64,000 nt of DNA from JAKLIX01 sp964605655. Lineage in GTDB: Bacteria; Bacteroidota; Bacteroidia; Bacteroidales; CAIXZF01. The position numbers were made by a program, and so were the translations under genes. This document shows positions 15,813 through 24,522 of this stretch, piece by piece; the first letter of the stretch is position 1; every line of letters starts with the position of its first letter. Below the pieces are notes generated by a model. That model searched no databases. It was not told the DNA's origin and saw nothing but the letters and a program-made list of their open reading frames with translations. Location: assembly GCA_964605655.1 (NCBI GenBank), contig CAZSDK010000018.1, positions 1-64,000 of the forward strand, written 5' to 3'.

Positions 15813-17180
15813 ATGAAGCGAGCTTTACTTTGTTTTACCGCCATGCTTTGGCTGGTGAGTGCGGGGGCCCAAAACCAGAATGCCCTTGATTTTGACGGTG
15901 TCGACGATTTTGTCACCGTACCCAATGCTTCTGCCTTGATCGCGGGATCGCAAACCCTTTCGCTCACCTGTTGGGTTTACCCGGCCAATACCTCCATTTC
16001 TTTCCCAAATTATGACGGGTTTGCAGGGTTCCGGAATGATACCTCCTGCGATTTTTACCTGGTCCAGCATGGCCCTACTGCTGTGGAAGCCCGGTTCAGG
16101 GGAAGCGGCGGCGTGGCAGGGACCACCACCTTCGGGAACTTGCTGATCAACCAATGGCAACATCTTGTGATCACTTATAATGGCAACAACCTGGTATTAT
16201 ATCATAACGGGGTCCAGGTGAATTCTACGCTGGCTTCAGGGACCATCAGCCTGCTCACCAAGCCTTTTCTCATCGGCGACCTGTTGTATGTCTACACCCA
16301 TTTTTATCTGCAGGGGAAAGTGGATGAGGTCAGCCTGTGGAACAAGACCCTGACACAGGAAGAGATTCTTGACATCTATAATTGTGCCGTGGACCCGACG
16401 GCCTCCAACCTGCTACTGTACTACAAATTCAACCAGGGCATTGCGGGAGGTAACAACGCTGGCATCACCACGCTGACTCCAACAACAGGCACCCTTATTG
16501 GGGACCTGACTAATTTTACGCTCACAGGGAATACTTCCAACTGGGTGAGCGGGATCTCGACACCGATCAACTATCTCAGCGACACCATCTGCCAGGGCCA
16601 GTCCATTCAGTTTGGGAACCTCACCCTCACGACTCCGGGCACCTATACCCAGACCTTCCAGACGACCTCGGGATGCGATTCGGTGGTTCAGCTCACCCTG
16701 GCTGTCACTTCAGTGAACACGGCCCTGAGCGTGGCCGGCATCACCCTCACGGCCCAACTGGCCGGTGCTGCTTACCAATGGGTCGACTGTAACAACAACT
16801 TTGCGCATGTTCCCGGAGCTACCCAGCAGGTTTTTGTACCGTCAGTCAACGGATTATATGCCGTGATCGTCACCAAAGACGGATGCAGCGACACCTCGGT
16901 ATGTGTGCCTGTCACCACGGTTGGGCTGTCAGAAGGAGGTACACTGCCGGGAGCCAGGATATACCCGAACCCGCTTACCGACGAAAGCATTCTGGACCTG
17001 GGACGTACCTGTCATGAGGTAAACATTTCCGTCTTCGGGATCGACGGAAGAAAGATGTCGGAGTTGAATATGGCTGATATCAGGGAGATGAAACTGCATC
17101 CGGGTGATTTCCCCACAGGGGTTTACATGGTGAAAGTCAGCACAGAGGCAGGAGGAATGATGCTAAAGATGATACGGTAA
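15813..17180 (+). CDS. Secreted LamG/concanavalin-like protein with T9SS sorting domain
   Basis: The start at 15813 gives signal peptide MKRALLCFTAMLWLVSAGA, and the upstream extension has no signal character. The protein is 455 residues long. A LamG/ConA-like lectin domain spans about residues 20-210 (ALDFDGVDDFVTVPN, WQHLVITYNGNNLVLYHNGV, GKVDEVSLWNKTLT). A cysteine-containing module (TICQGQSIQFGNLTLTTPGT) and an Ig-like segment follow. The T9SS tail runs from about 385 (IYPNPLTDESI ... MMLKMIR). It probably binds polysaccharide or another surface ligand outside the cell. Confidence 0.85.
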   Translation: MKRALLCFTAMLWLVSAGAQNQNALDFDGVDDFVTVPNASALIAGSQTLSLTCWVYPANTSISFPNYDGFAGFRNDTSCDFYLVQHGPTAVEARFRGSGGVAGTTTFGNLLINQWQHLVITYNGNNLVLYHNGVQVNSTLASGTISLLTKPFLIGDLLYVYTHFYLQGKVDEVSLWNKTLTQEEILDIYNCAVDPTASNLLLYYKFNQGIAGGNNAGITTLTPTTGTLIGDLTNFTLTGNTSNWVSGISTPINYLSDTICQGQSIQFGNLTLTTPGTYTQTFQTTSGCDSVVQLTLAVTSVNTALSVAGITLTAQLAGAAYQWVDCNNNFAHVPGATQQVFVPSVNGLYAVIVTKDGCSDTSVCVPVTTVGLSEGGTLPGARIYPNPLTDESILDLGRTCHEVNISVFGIDGRKMSELNMADIREMKLHPGDFPTGVYMVKVSTEAGGMMLKMIR

Positions 17181-17181
17181 C

Positions 17182-19050
17182 TTAATCGGGTTTTTCTTTC
17201 CAGTCACCGTTTTCTTTGATCAGTGCCACGAGGGCTTCGAGGGCTTCGGTCTCCGGAATATTTCTGGTGACAAGGGTTTTTCCTTTATAAAGGTTGACCT
17301 TGTTGTTGGCAGAACCTACATAACCGTAATGCGAATCAGCCATCTCACCGGGCCCGTTCACGATGCATCCCATCACGGCTATCCTCAGTCCTTTGAGATG
17401 TGAAGTCCTTTCCTTCACGCGGGCGAGCACCTGCTGTATGTCGAACTGGGTCCTGCCGCAGGAAGGACAAGCCACATAGTCGGTCCTGGTAAGCCGGTCT
17501 CCCGTAGACTGAAGAATATTGTATGCTGCCATGGTAGGGAACTTACAGCTGGCCTTGGGTTCCCACTCGAGCCAAAGACCGTCGATCAGACCGTCGCAGA
17601 GTATGAAGACCGCGTCAGAAGCAGAGTACAGGTTGAACTGATCGATATCTTCTCCCGGATATGAAAGCCTGAGTATCACCGGTTGCCTGCAGGAGTGTTT
17701 ATCGAGGTAGGCAAAGAATTTCCGGAGGAGATGGATACTGGAATCTGGTTGTTTATGGAGAACGAGTACCAGTTCAGGGTTCTGGCTGATGATCCTGGCC
17801 GTCTCCTCTTTCCAGCTTGCCGGTCCCAGGTTGATCCAGGGTCTGAAGAGGTACATAGGCTGCAAGCTGGTAAATGATGATGCTTCTATCAGCGGATGCA
17901 CATCAAGACGTTTCAGGTCATATTCAAGGATATGCCTGACCTGCCTGATGCTGGCCGGGTGCTCCCGGTGCTCTATCCCTGGTGGATCATACAGGTAATC
18001 AGGACTCTGGCTGTGTGGGTTGAAGTAATAACACCTCAGGTCGACCTTTCCCAGGCAGGTAGTGACCACGGCAGGTGGCTGGCCGTCTCCCAGTTTTCCA
18101 ATCCAGGCTGTTTCCCTGCGGTGACAAGAAAAATAAGAAATATTCTCCGGTATCTGGACTTTCTCTTTATAAGGCCCTTGTCTCCGGTTGTACCTTCCGG
18201 CCAGCATTCGGGCTACCGGAAGCTCGTTTTCTGGAGGCTCTGTGAGCGACACCCTGATGGTATCGCCAATGCCGTCCTCCAATAACGCTCCTATGCCAGC
18301 CGCCGATTTCACCCTCCCGTCTTCTCCGTCGCCGGCTTCGGTGACACCCAGGTGGAGGGGATAGGCATAGCCTTCTTCCTGCATCTTGCAAACCAACAGG
18401 CGGGTGGCAAAAATACCCACCCTGATGTTGGAAGATTTCATCGACAAAACCAGGTTATGAAATCCATAGCCTGAACATATCCGCACAAATTCCATGGCTG
18501 ATTCCACCATCCCTTCCGGAGTATCTCCAAAACGATGCATGATCCTGCCCGATAATGAACCATGATTGGTGCCAATCCTCAGTGCAGTCCCATATTGCCT
18601 GCAGACCTTAAGAAGAGGGTAGAGGTTCTCGGCCATCTGCTCCCATTCTGACTGATATTCAGCTTCCGAGAGAGGTCCTTTTAGATCCCTGGCGCTGGAA
18701 TAATTGCCCGGGTTGATCCTTATCTTTTCCACCCTTCGGGCGGCTTCCAGGGCTACTTTGGGACTAAAATGCACATCTGCAATCAATGGGGTATGGTAAC
18801 CAGAACTCCTCAGCTCCTCCTTGATCACTGACAGATGCACGGCTTCCATGAGGTTTTGTGCCGTGATCCTGATATATTCGCTCCCTGCATGGATCATCCG
18901 GATCGCCTGGGCTACTGTAGCTTTGGTATCCAGGGTCGGGGTGTTGGTCATCGACTGCACCCTAATAGGGTTAAACCCTCCCAACGGAAGATCTCCGACA
19001 GTTACCTCCCTCGTCAGCCAACGTCCATAAGAGAATATAGGATCCATCAA
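17182..19050 (-). CDS. ispG: 4-hydroxy-3-methylbut-2-enyl diphosphate synthase (GcpE), large form
   Basis: IspG converts MEcPP to HMBPP in the MEP isoprenoid pathway using a [4Fe-4S] cluster. The N-terminal TIM-barrel part (VQSMTNTPTLDT, ADVHFSPKVA, KIRINPGN) and the C-terminal Fe-S domain (VACPSCGRTQFD and MGCIVNGPGE, providing the three cysteines) are intact. At 622 residues it carries the extra central domain (roughly residues 300-500) of the plant/Chlamydia/Bacteroidetes form, compared with about 370 in E. coli. It converges with the LamG gene, with adjacent stop codons. A -7 box lies upstream on the minus strand. Confidence 0.95.
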   Translation of the reverse strand: MMDPIFSYGRWLTREVTVGDLPLGGFNPIRVQSMTNTPTLDTKATVAQAIRMIHAGSEYIRITAQNLMEAVHLSVIKEELRSSGYHTPLIADVHFSPKVALEAARRVEKIRINPGNYSSARDLKGPLSEAEYQSEWEQMAENLYPLLKVCRQYGTALRIGTNHGSLSGRIMHRFGDTPEGMVESAMEFVRICSGYGFHNLVLSMKSSNIRVGIFATRLLVCKMQEEGYAYPLHLGVTEAGDGEDGRVKSAAGIGALLEDGIGDTIRVSLTEPPENELPVARMLAGRYNRRQGPYKEKVQIPENISYFSCHRRETAWIGKLGDGQPPAVVTTCLGKVDLRCYYFNPHSQSPDYLYDPPGIEHREHPASIRQVRHILEYDLKRLDVHPLIEASSFTSLQPMYLFRPWINLGPASWKEETARIISQNPELVLVLHKQPDSSIHLLRKFFAYLDKHSCRQPVILRLSYPGEDIDQFNLYSASDAVFILCDGLIDGLWLEWEPKASCKFPTMAAYNILQSTGDRLTRTDYVACPSCGRTQFDIQQVLARVKERTSHLKGLRIAVMGCIVNGPGEMADSHYGYVGSANNKVNLYKGKTLVTRNIPETEALEALVALIKENGDWKEKPD

Positions 19051-19081
19051 AGGTTAAAAATCGTTTTATTTAGATATTTTA

Positions 19082-19089
19082 CAAAAATA
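19082..19089 (-). promoter_or_regulatory. -7 box for ispG
   Basis: TATTTTTG on the minus strand matches TAnnTTTG, 31 bases before the ispG start. It separates ispG from the glycan locus upstream. Confidence 0.55.
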
Positions 19090-19130
19090 AGTAAAAGCAT
19101 AAAACGATATATCAACAGAATGTTGTGTGG

Positions 19131-20309
19131 TCAGAGTTTCTTAATGACCGGTTTTATGGAATCGGGCCAGGCATTCATCCTGCGGATGATGGCATTCCTG
19201 GTCGCAGGATCCGATTTGATGGTCCAGTCGACGGCTTTCTGCGTGGTAGTCATGTCATTACTAAAATGGAAGAAGAGCATCGACCGTACCAGAGGATATT
19301 TGCCGGGGATAGAGCCGAAGGTCTTGTCGAACCATTCAGGGCGGCTTCCACCCACCACCAGGCATCCCAGCTCGGTAACCATCATGGGTTTCTGAAACTT
19401 TGCCAGTTCCTTATAATGATTACCAAAAATCTCATCAAAGGTCCACCATTGAGACCAGGTGACGGCCGTACCATAATTCAGGACGTTGATCCCGACATAA
19501 TCCACATAGTTTTTCCCGGGATAAAACGCATCAAACCAGCCATAGGAAGGGTGGGGCGACCATATCCATAGGATCTTGGTGGCACCGGCTTTCTGAAACA
19601 CCTGGTGGATATGACGCCAGGCAGCAACATATTCTTTGGGAGTGTTATTCTGAGGACCCCAGGGATAACGGTAAGGATCGTTCATCTCATGACCTACCCT
19701 TAAAAAGATCAGGGTATTCATCTTGGCTGCTTCTTCTGCCCAGGCTTTGATGTAAAAATCATATTTCCCTCTGGCTACGTCGGCCATCCCACCTTTATCC
19801 CTGTATTCCGGCTTACGCAACTGGGGATGTTTTTCTGATGAAAAATCGGTGAGCCAGGGTTCCCAGGTGATCACGGGGATAGATCCCAGGCCGGTGATTG
19901 CCTCTACCTGCCGGAGGGGAAACTGCTCCTCTGATTTATCGCCCCAGGCCATGTAAATATGGATCAAATGGAATACCGTGCGAAGAGAATCTTCAAGGGC
20001 GATAACCCCTTCGAAAGAATTGGATAAGGTGTTGTCGTATGCTCCCAATAACACAGGACCGGATTTTTTGATCAGCTGTTCACGGGTCATCTGGCTGTTG
20101 AGCCATACTAACTTATCCTTTCTCCTCACTGAACGGTTCTCTGTGAGAAGGTCATTTTCCATGCGGGTGACCATATCACCGGCTTTATCAAAAAAATGAG
20201 CCAGAGGTCCTTTCGACTGACTTCCCAGGTAAGTCAGCAGCAGAACGATGCCTATCCCGGCCATCAGGGCCAGGATGGTGTATAACAGCCTATGTGATCT
20301 CTTTACCAT
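19131..20309 (-). CDS. Membrane-anchored GH26-like glycoside hydrolase
   Basis: The 392-residue protein has an N-terminal membrane anchor (about residues 9-30, LLYTILALMAGIGIVLLLTY). The rest resembles a GH26 (beta-mannanase) TIM barrel. The likely acid/base glutamate is in LRVGHEMNDPYRYPWG and the nucleophile glutamate in MVTELG; ITWEPWL and WIWSPHP are also typical. It should act in the periplasm. It is the last gene of a three-gene operon with a GT2 synthase (2-base gap) and a TPR/barrel protein, the position held by the trimming hydrolase in cellulose, alginate and Pel secretion loci. It probably cuts the polymer being exported. GH26 is my best guess from motifs. Confidence 0.75.
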   Translation of the reverse strand: MVKRSHRLLYTILALMAGIGIVLLLTYLGSQSKGPLAHFFDKAGDMVTRMENDLLTENRSVRRKDKLVWLNSQMTREQLIKKSGPVLLGAYDNTLSNSFEGVIALEDSLRTVFHLIHIYMAWGDKSEEQFPLRQVEAITGLGSIPVITWEPWLTDFSSEKHPQLRKPEYRDKGGMADVARGKYDFYIKAWAEEAAKMNTLIFLRVGHEMNDPYRYPWGPQNNTPKEYVAAWRHIHQVFQKAGATKILWIWSPHPSYGWFDAFYPGKNYVDYVGINVLNYGTAVTWSQWWTFDEIFGNHYKELAKFQKPMMVTELGCLVVGGSRPEWFDKTFGSIPGKYPLVRSMLFFHFSNDMTTTQKAVDWTIKSDPATRNAIIRRMNAWPDSIKPVIKKL

Positions 20310-20311
20310 GT

Positions 20312-21901
20312 TCAGGTCTTAATTTCATGGATATCTATCTTTTCCCAGGGATCCTCTTCCTTCAGGTTCCTGGCGGAACGGGCCGCCAGCATCCCTGCCA
20401 GCGACATAAGCGCAGCCACCCCGGCAAAGCCAATCATCCCCCAGGTCTTTTCGGCGGTAAGAACCAGTTCTCCTTCAGGAATGAAAAACCGCCGCTGAAT
20501 GAGTACATAAATAAAAGTGAGTATGAAAAGAAGGAAATGGAACGTCAGGGGTCTGGCAAAAGGGGTCACGTAGTTGGTGACAGCCTTTTTGGAGGTAGGT
20601 ATATAAGGAATGTCGACATTCACTACAGCCAGAAGGAATCCCAGCAGGTACACCGGCCAGCTCGCATATTTCAATATCATTCCCCTCCACTGAAACCCTC
20701 TTTCCGTCTCCGGATGACACATCCAGCGTTGCACAAACAGGTAGATGGAGAATGAAATGATGACCAGGAAGGAACCATTGATCAGGAATTCAGAGAATAA
20801 CATGCTTGCCGGCATCGCCGAAGTGAAAAAGTAAACGAAAGGGATCAGAGTGAAAAAGAAGGTTGTGGCACCCACGAGGTAATATGTTCCAATTGCCATA
20901 TAAGTCAGCTTCTGCCAGGAGGTCAGCTTTCTGAAGACCTTCGGTATCTCAGAGAAAGACACTTCAAAAACACCCCTGGCCCATTTGAGCTGCTGCTTGC
21001 AAAACGAACCGAAATCTTCCGGCACTAGTCCGCGGCTTACCACTACGGGGTTGTAAACTGATTTCCAACCTGCTGCATGGATCCGCAGGGACGTGAGAAG
21101 ATCTTCTGCCAGCCCGATGGCATGACCGCCTATGCTCTCCAGGGCCTTTCTCCTGAAGGTGCAGTTGGCGCCAATGGCTACCGGACTGCCAAGTCCGTGA
21201 AGGCCCATCTGGGTGGGACCATAGAAAGTATAGGTCTGTTCGGCAGCACCTTTGGCGGTGAAAGAACGGTACTGGTTGTAATACGCCTGGGAAACCTGCA
21301 CAAAACCGACTTTTTCATCGGTAAAATATCCCAGTGTCTGGTCGAGGAAATTGGGAAAGGGTATGTGGTCCGGATCCAGGATCAGGATGAAATCCTCTGT
21401 GGTATTCTTCAGGGCTGTGTTCACTTTACCTGCCTTGGCTCCCCCCACACCTGTCATATCCATCAGCACCGCCTGATGTCGTTCCGCTATCGACCTGATC
21501 TCCTCTGAAGGCGTATCCACCAAAAGATAAGTCGTATGAGGATAGGTGATCCTTGAACAGGCTGCCAGGGTCTTATCGAACATACTCACCGGCTCTCCTG
21601 GTGTGCAGGTCGTGAAAATGGCGACGCTCAGACCCTGTCCGGGCACAGTCGGTTCTGGCTTGCTTATTTTCAGGTAATTAATCCAGATCAGGATCAAACG
21701 GGCCACCCCGTACCAAAAAACGAAACTAAAGATCACAAAGAACCAGAGGTTCCCCACATGTGATTTCTTAAACCACCAGTCGGCAAACAAGACCAGGCTG
21801 ATCACCCCAGCTATGACCAGCATCAGCAGAATGAACTTATGGACCCTCTTCACTCCGGAAGCAGTCCTGAATTCCCAAAGGTCCTTATTTCTCCCTGCCA
21901 T
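20312..21901 (-). CDS. Membrane GT2 polysaccharide synthase (BcsA/hyaluronan-synthase type)
   Basis: The protein has about 530 residues; a start at 21925 is also possible, and both overlap the previous gene. Two N-terminal helices precede a GT2 domain with LDPDHIPFPNF (DxD), GLAEDLLTSLRIHAAGW (acceptor-site ED) and QQLKWARGVFE, a K-for-R version of the QxxRW motif of processive synthases. Five or so C-terminal helices follow. This layout fits an enzyme that polymerises a nucleotide sugar and threads the chain across the inner membrane. No PilZ domain is present, so direct c-di-GMP control through the synthase is not indicated. The product polymer is unknown. Confidence 0.83.
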   Translation of the reverse strand: MAGRNKDLWEFRTASGVKRVHKFILLMLVIAGVISLVLFADWWFKKSHVGNLWFFVIFSFVFWYGVARLILIWINYLKISKPEPTVPGQGLSVAIFTTCTPGEPVSMFDKTLAACSRITYPHTTYLLVDTPSEEIRSIAERHQAVLMDMTGVGGAKAGKVNTALKNTTEDFILILDPDHIPFPNFLDQTLGYFTDEKVGFVQVSQAYYNQYRSFTAKGAAEQTYTFYGPTQMGLHGLGSPVAIGANCTFRRKALESIGGHAIGLAEDLLTSLRIHAAGWKSVYNPVVVSRGLVPEDFGSFCKQQLKWARGVFEVSFSEIPKVFRKLTSWQKLTYMAIGTYYLVGATTFFFTLIPFVYFFTSAMPASMLFSEFLINGSFLVIISFSIYLFVQRWMCHPETERGFQWRGMILKYASWPVYLLGFLLAVVNVDIPYIPTSKKAVTNYVTPFARPLTFHFLLFILTFIYVLIQRRFFIPEGELVLTAEKTWGMIGFAGVAALMSLAGMLAARSARNLKEEDPWEKIDIHEIKT

Positions 21902-23414
21902 TCCAGAATACCTTTTTAAGGCCAATACCCGCCATCTGGCTTGTGAAATAAATGGTGCTGAAATAAGTGTAATGCAAATCCACCGACCAGGTCCGTGCGC
22001 ATTGCCAGTTAAGCTTCATCTCCAACTCCAGGGGATGGAATTCCGTTCTGACATATTCCCTGATCAGCTTGTTTTCCTGGTTTCCATTCCCCGACCCTGT
22101 CTCGCGGATGTACAGGAAAGGATAATTCGTGCTGGCGTACCCTCCGTAGCTGGCTTTCATATCGAGCCGGGCAGACCGCCAGGGCTTCACATTCGCCATG
22201 GCAATGACTGAAACGATATGTTGTTGTTCTGGTGTATAATATGGATTATAGATTCCCTGGAAAGAACCATATACCTGTGAGGCGACCAGTTCTTCCACGG
22301 TACTTTGCGGAAGAAACCGGTCTTCCTTCGAATCGCTGTAGTTGTATCCGAGACCTGCTGCCATAGTAAAGGGACCTGCCTTGATCCCCGGAGATAATAA
22401 CCACCCGAACCAGGTCATGATGCCGTTTTGCTGATCGGTGGGATAGACTTTCCTTTCCAGGCCCACCTTGCCCTGCCACCTGGCTTTGGGATCGCTGCCA
22501 AGAAACAAGAGAAAGTCATCTTCAAAAGTCTTGGTATTTAAGCTGCTGATTGTCAACAAATACGGTTTATGGTCCCAGGAGATATTCCATTGAAGCTGCC
22601 GGGAGATCTTTTGATTCACGGCCAGCTTCCAGGTTGCATCGGTGGTATTCAGACGGGGAAAATGAAAAAGTCCGGCCTGGAGCAGGATATCGGTTTTAAT
22701 ACCTTCCAGGTACCATGAATTCCCGGCACTCAGGTTCCAGGCATTGGCATGCAGGGCGGTGGCGGAGAAAATGGGGGTTGAGAGTGATATTTTGGAACGA
22801 GGCATCCGGGGCAGGCACAAAGAGGCCTGCATCCAGGACGTCGTCGTCACCAGTTTCTGGTCGTCGGAAAGTACCTGACAACCTGTGGATACGACCGGTG
22901 ACTGGTCCTGCCTGATACGGATTAAAAGCTGCCTTGCATTTTGGTTGGAGGAGTCTTTCCTCACCAACTCACTGACCACCGATTCAGCTTCCCTGTAACG
23001 CAACTGCCAGTAGTACACAGTACCCAGGTACTCTCCGATTTCCCGGTCACCGGGTAAGGTGCTGTAGCTTTCTTCGAGAAGACGGGCCGCTTTATGTAAG
23101 GCTCCCTCACCCATCAGCTGGTTGGCATAATCGAGGACCAAACCCCGGTGATTTGGGTATAGCTTCAGGGCTTTCTCATATAAAGCAGAAGACAAGAAAT
23201 GATCGCCGTGCCATACAGCAGTTTGGGCGTAAAGCCAAAGGGTATTCAGATCATTGGGGTGGGATTTTTCGTATAATTCAAGCAAGGACAAAGCTTCCTC
23301 CAACCGGTCCTGGTCACGAAGCTGCTTGACTTTCTCCAGGGTGTCTGCACCCTGTTGTGAAAATCCCGTCTGTATAAAAGAAACAATGAATATTATTGTC
23401 AGAATCTTCCTCAC
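21885..23414 (-). CDS. TPR plus outer-membrane beta-barrel protein (YaiO-like), candidate polysaccharide exporter
   Basis: The 509-residue protein has a signal peptide (MRKILTIIFIVSFIQTGFS). TPR-like helices cover about residues 22-165 (EEALSLLELYEKSHPNDLNT, LYEKALKLYPNH, YREAESVVSELV). The second half (about 190-509) is a series of amphipathic strands rich in W and Y with an odd-even pattern (LAVNQKISRQLQWNISWDHK; WSVDLHYTYFSTIYFT), like YaiO-family barrels. TPR domain plus barrel upstream of a GT2 synthase mirrors BcsC, PgaA and PelB, outer-membrane exporters of synthase-dependent polysaccharides. It overlaps the synthase gene by 17 bases or more. Confidence 0.78.
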   Translation of the reverse strand: MRKILTIIFIVSFIQTGFSQQGADTLEKVKQLRDQDRLEEALSLLELYEKSHPNDLNTLWLYAQTAVWHGDHFLSSALYEKALKLYPNHRGLVLDYANQLMGEGALHKAARLLEESYSTLPGDREIGEYLGTVYYWQLRYREAESVVSELVRKDSSNQNARQLLIRIRQDQSPVVSTGCQVLSDDQKLVTTTSWMQASLCLPRMPRSKISLSTPIFSATALHANAWNLSAGNSWYLEGIKTDILLQAGLFHFPRLNTTDATWKLAVNQKISRQLQWNISWDHKPYLLTISSLNTKTFEDDFLLFLGSDPKARWQGKVGLERKVYPTDQQNGIMTWFGWLLSPGIKAGPFTMAAGLGYNYSDSKEDRFLPQSTVEELVASQVYGSFQGIYNPYYTPEQQHIVSVIAMANVKPWRSARLDMKASYGGYASTNYPFLYIRETGSGNGNQENKLIREYVRTEFHPLELEMKLNWQCARTWSVDLHYTYFSTIYFTSQMAGIGLKKVFWNGREK

Positions 23415-23497
23415 TATCTGTATGTTATGAGTAAATTTGGTTTTCCTGAATTCAGATCACTATGGCCATTAGACATCAGGAAATCAGAAATCTTGTG

Positions 23498-23505
23498 CAA
23501 AATTA
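23498..23505 (-). promoter_or_regulatory. -7 box for the exopolysaccharide operon
   Basis: TAATTTTG on the minus strand fits TAnnTTTG, 83 bases before the start codon at 23414. The long leader leaves room for regulation. Confidence 0.45.
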
Positions 23506-23736
23506 CATATATATTTCTCTAAATATTCCATTCACAGTTCCAAAGACTTTGGAGAAGGTCAATCCTTCCTTATATGTGAACAGCTCTAAAGACATGAAAT
23601 TTTACCCCGGTTTCCTGAGTATGCTTTAAAAATATAACAGGGTATCATTACTACATAGTTAAATAAATTTCTGTAACCCCTTCGCAAGTTTCCGGGCAAC
23701 GGATTGTCTTATGGAGAGTCATAACCCAACAAATTT

Positions 23737-23744
23737 TATTTTTG
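23737..23744 (+). promoter_or_regulatory. Possible -7 box overlapping the rfbF leader
   Basis: TATTTTTG fits the consensus but ends only 4 bases before the rfbF ATG. It would give an almost leaderless mRNA and may be chance in A+T-rich sequence. Confidence 0.25.
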
Positions 23745-23748
23745 ACTT

Positions 23749-24522
23749 ATGAAAGTTGCCATTTTAGCCGGTGGATTCGGAACCCGGCTCAGTGAAGAAA
23801 CGGCCATGCTGCCGAAACCCATGGTCCATATAGGGGACAAGCCCATCTTATGGCACATCATGAAAATATATTCCCAATACGGGTATCATGATTTTGTAAT
23901 CCTTGCAGGGTACAAGAGTTATGTGATCAAAGAGTATTTTTCCAACTACTTCCTGCACCAGTCGGACGTGACCATCGACCTTTCGGGTAACCACATCGAG
24001 ATCCTAGACAACCAAAGCGAGCCCTGGAAGGTGACCATCCTTGATACGGGAATGAACACCATGACAGGAGGGCGTATCAAAAGAGCAGAGAAATACCTGG
24101 GCGGAGAGCCTTTTTTCCTGACATACGGGGACGGCGTCTCTGATATTGACATCCCCCGTCTGCTGGATTTCCATAAAAAACACGGAAAATCACTGACCAT
24201 GACGGCCGTCCAGCCCGAAGGCCGTTTTGGTGCCATGGAAATTGAGAACAATGAAAGGGTAAGCCTCTTTGTTGAAAAACCAAAAGGCGACGGAGCCTGG
24301 ATCAACGGCGGATTCTTTGTCTGTGAACCCTCCGTCTTTCAATACATACAAGAAGGCGATCTCACGGTATGGGAAAGGGCTCCTCTGGAATCCATGGCAG
24401 CTTCGGGAGAGCTTTTCGCTTATAAACACCTCGGGTTCTGGAAACCCATGGACACCCTCAGGGACAAAATGCAACTCGAATCGATGTGGAATACCCATAC
24501 AGCACCATGGAAGATCTGGTAA
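23749..24522 (+). CDS. rfbF: Glucose-1-phosphate cytidylyltransferase
   Basis: The 257-residue nucleotidyltransferase makes CDP-glucose from CTP and glucose-1-phosphate. It shows the loop LAGGFGTRLSEETAMLPKPM, LTYGDGVSDID and VQPEGRFGAMEI, all typical of RfbF/DdhA. It is the first step of CDP-3,6-dideoxyhexose (or related CDP-deoxysugar) synthesis. The next gene, the 4,6-dehydratase, starts inside its 3' end, so the two are translationally coupled. Confidence 0.93.
   Translation: MKVAILAGGFGTRLSEETAMLPKPMVHIGDKPILWHIMKIYSQYGYHDFVILAGYKSYVIKEYFSNYFLHQSDVTIDLSGNHIEILDNQSEPWKVTILDTGMNTMTGGRIKRAEKYLGGEPFFLTYGDGVSDIDIPRLLDFHKKHGKSLTMTAVQPEGRFGAMEIENNERVSLFVEKPKGDGAWINGGFFVCEPSVFQYIQEGDLTVWERAPLESMAASGELFAYKHLGFWKPMDTLRDKMQLESMWNTHTAPWKIW

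Larger units (their letters stand above)
23415..23748. other. Intergenic region between divergent glycan loci
   Basis: This 334-base A+T-rich gap has a -7 box for the leftward operon (23498-23505) and a weaker one just before rfbF. No open frame or strong hairpin was recognised. Confidence 0.6.

Noticed and set aside
20294..21508. Plus-strand open frames opposite the GT2 synthase
   Set aside because: They are antisense to a clearly coding gene, have no family features and reflect its codon bias.
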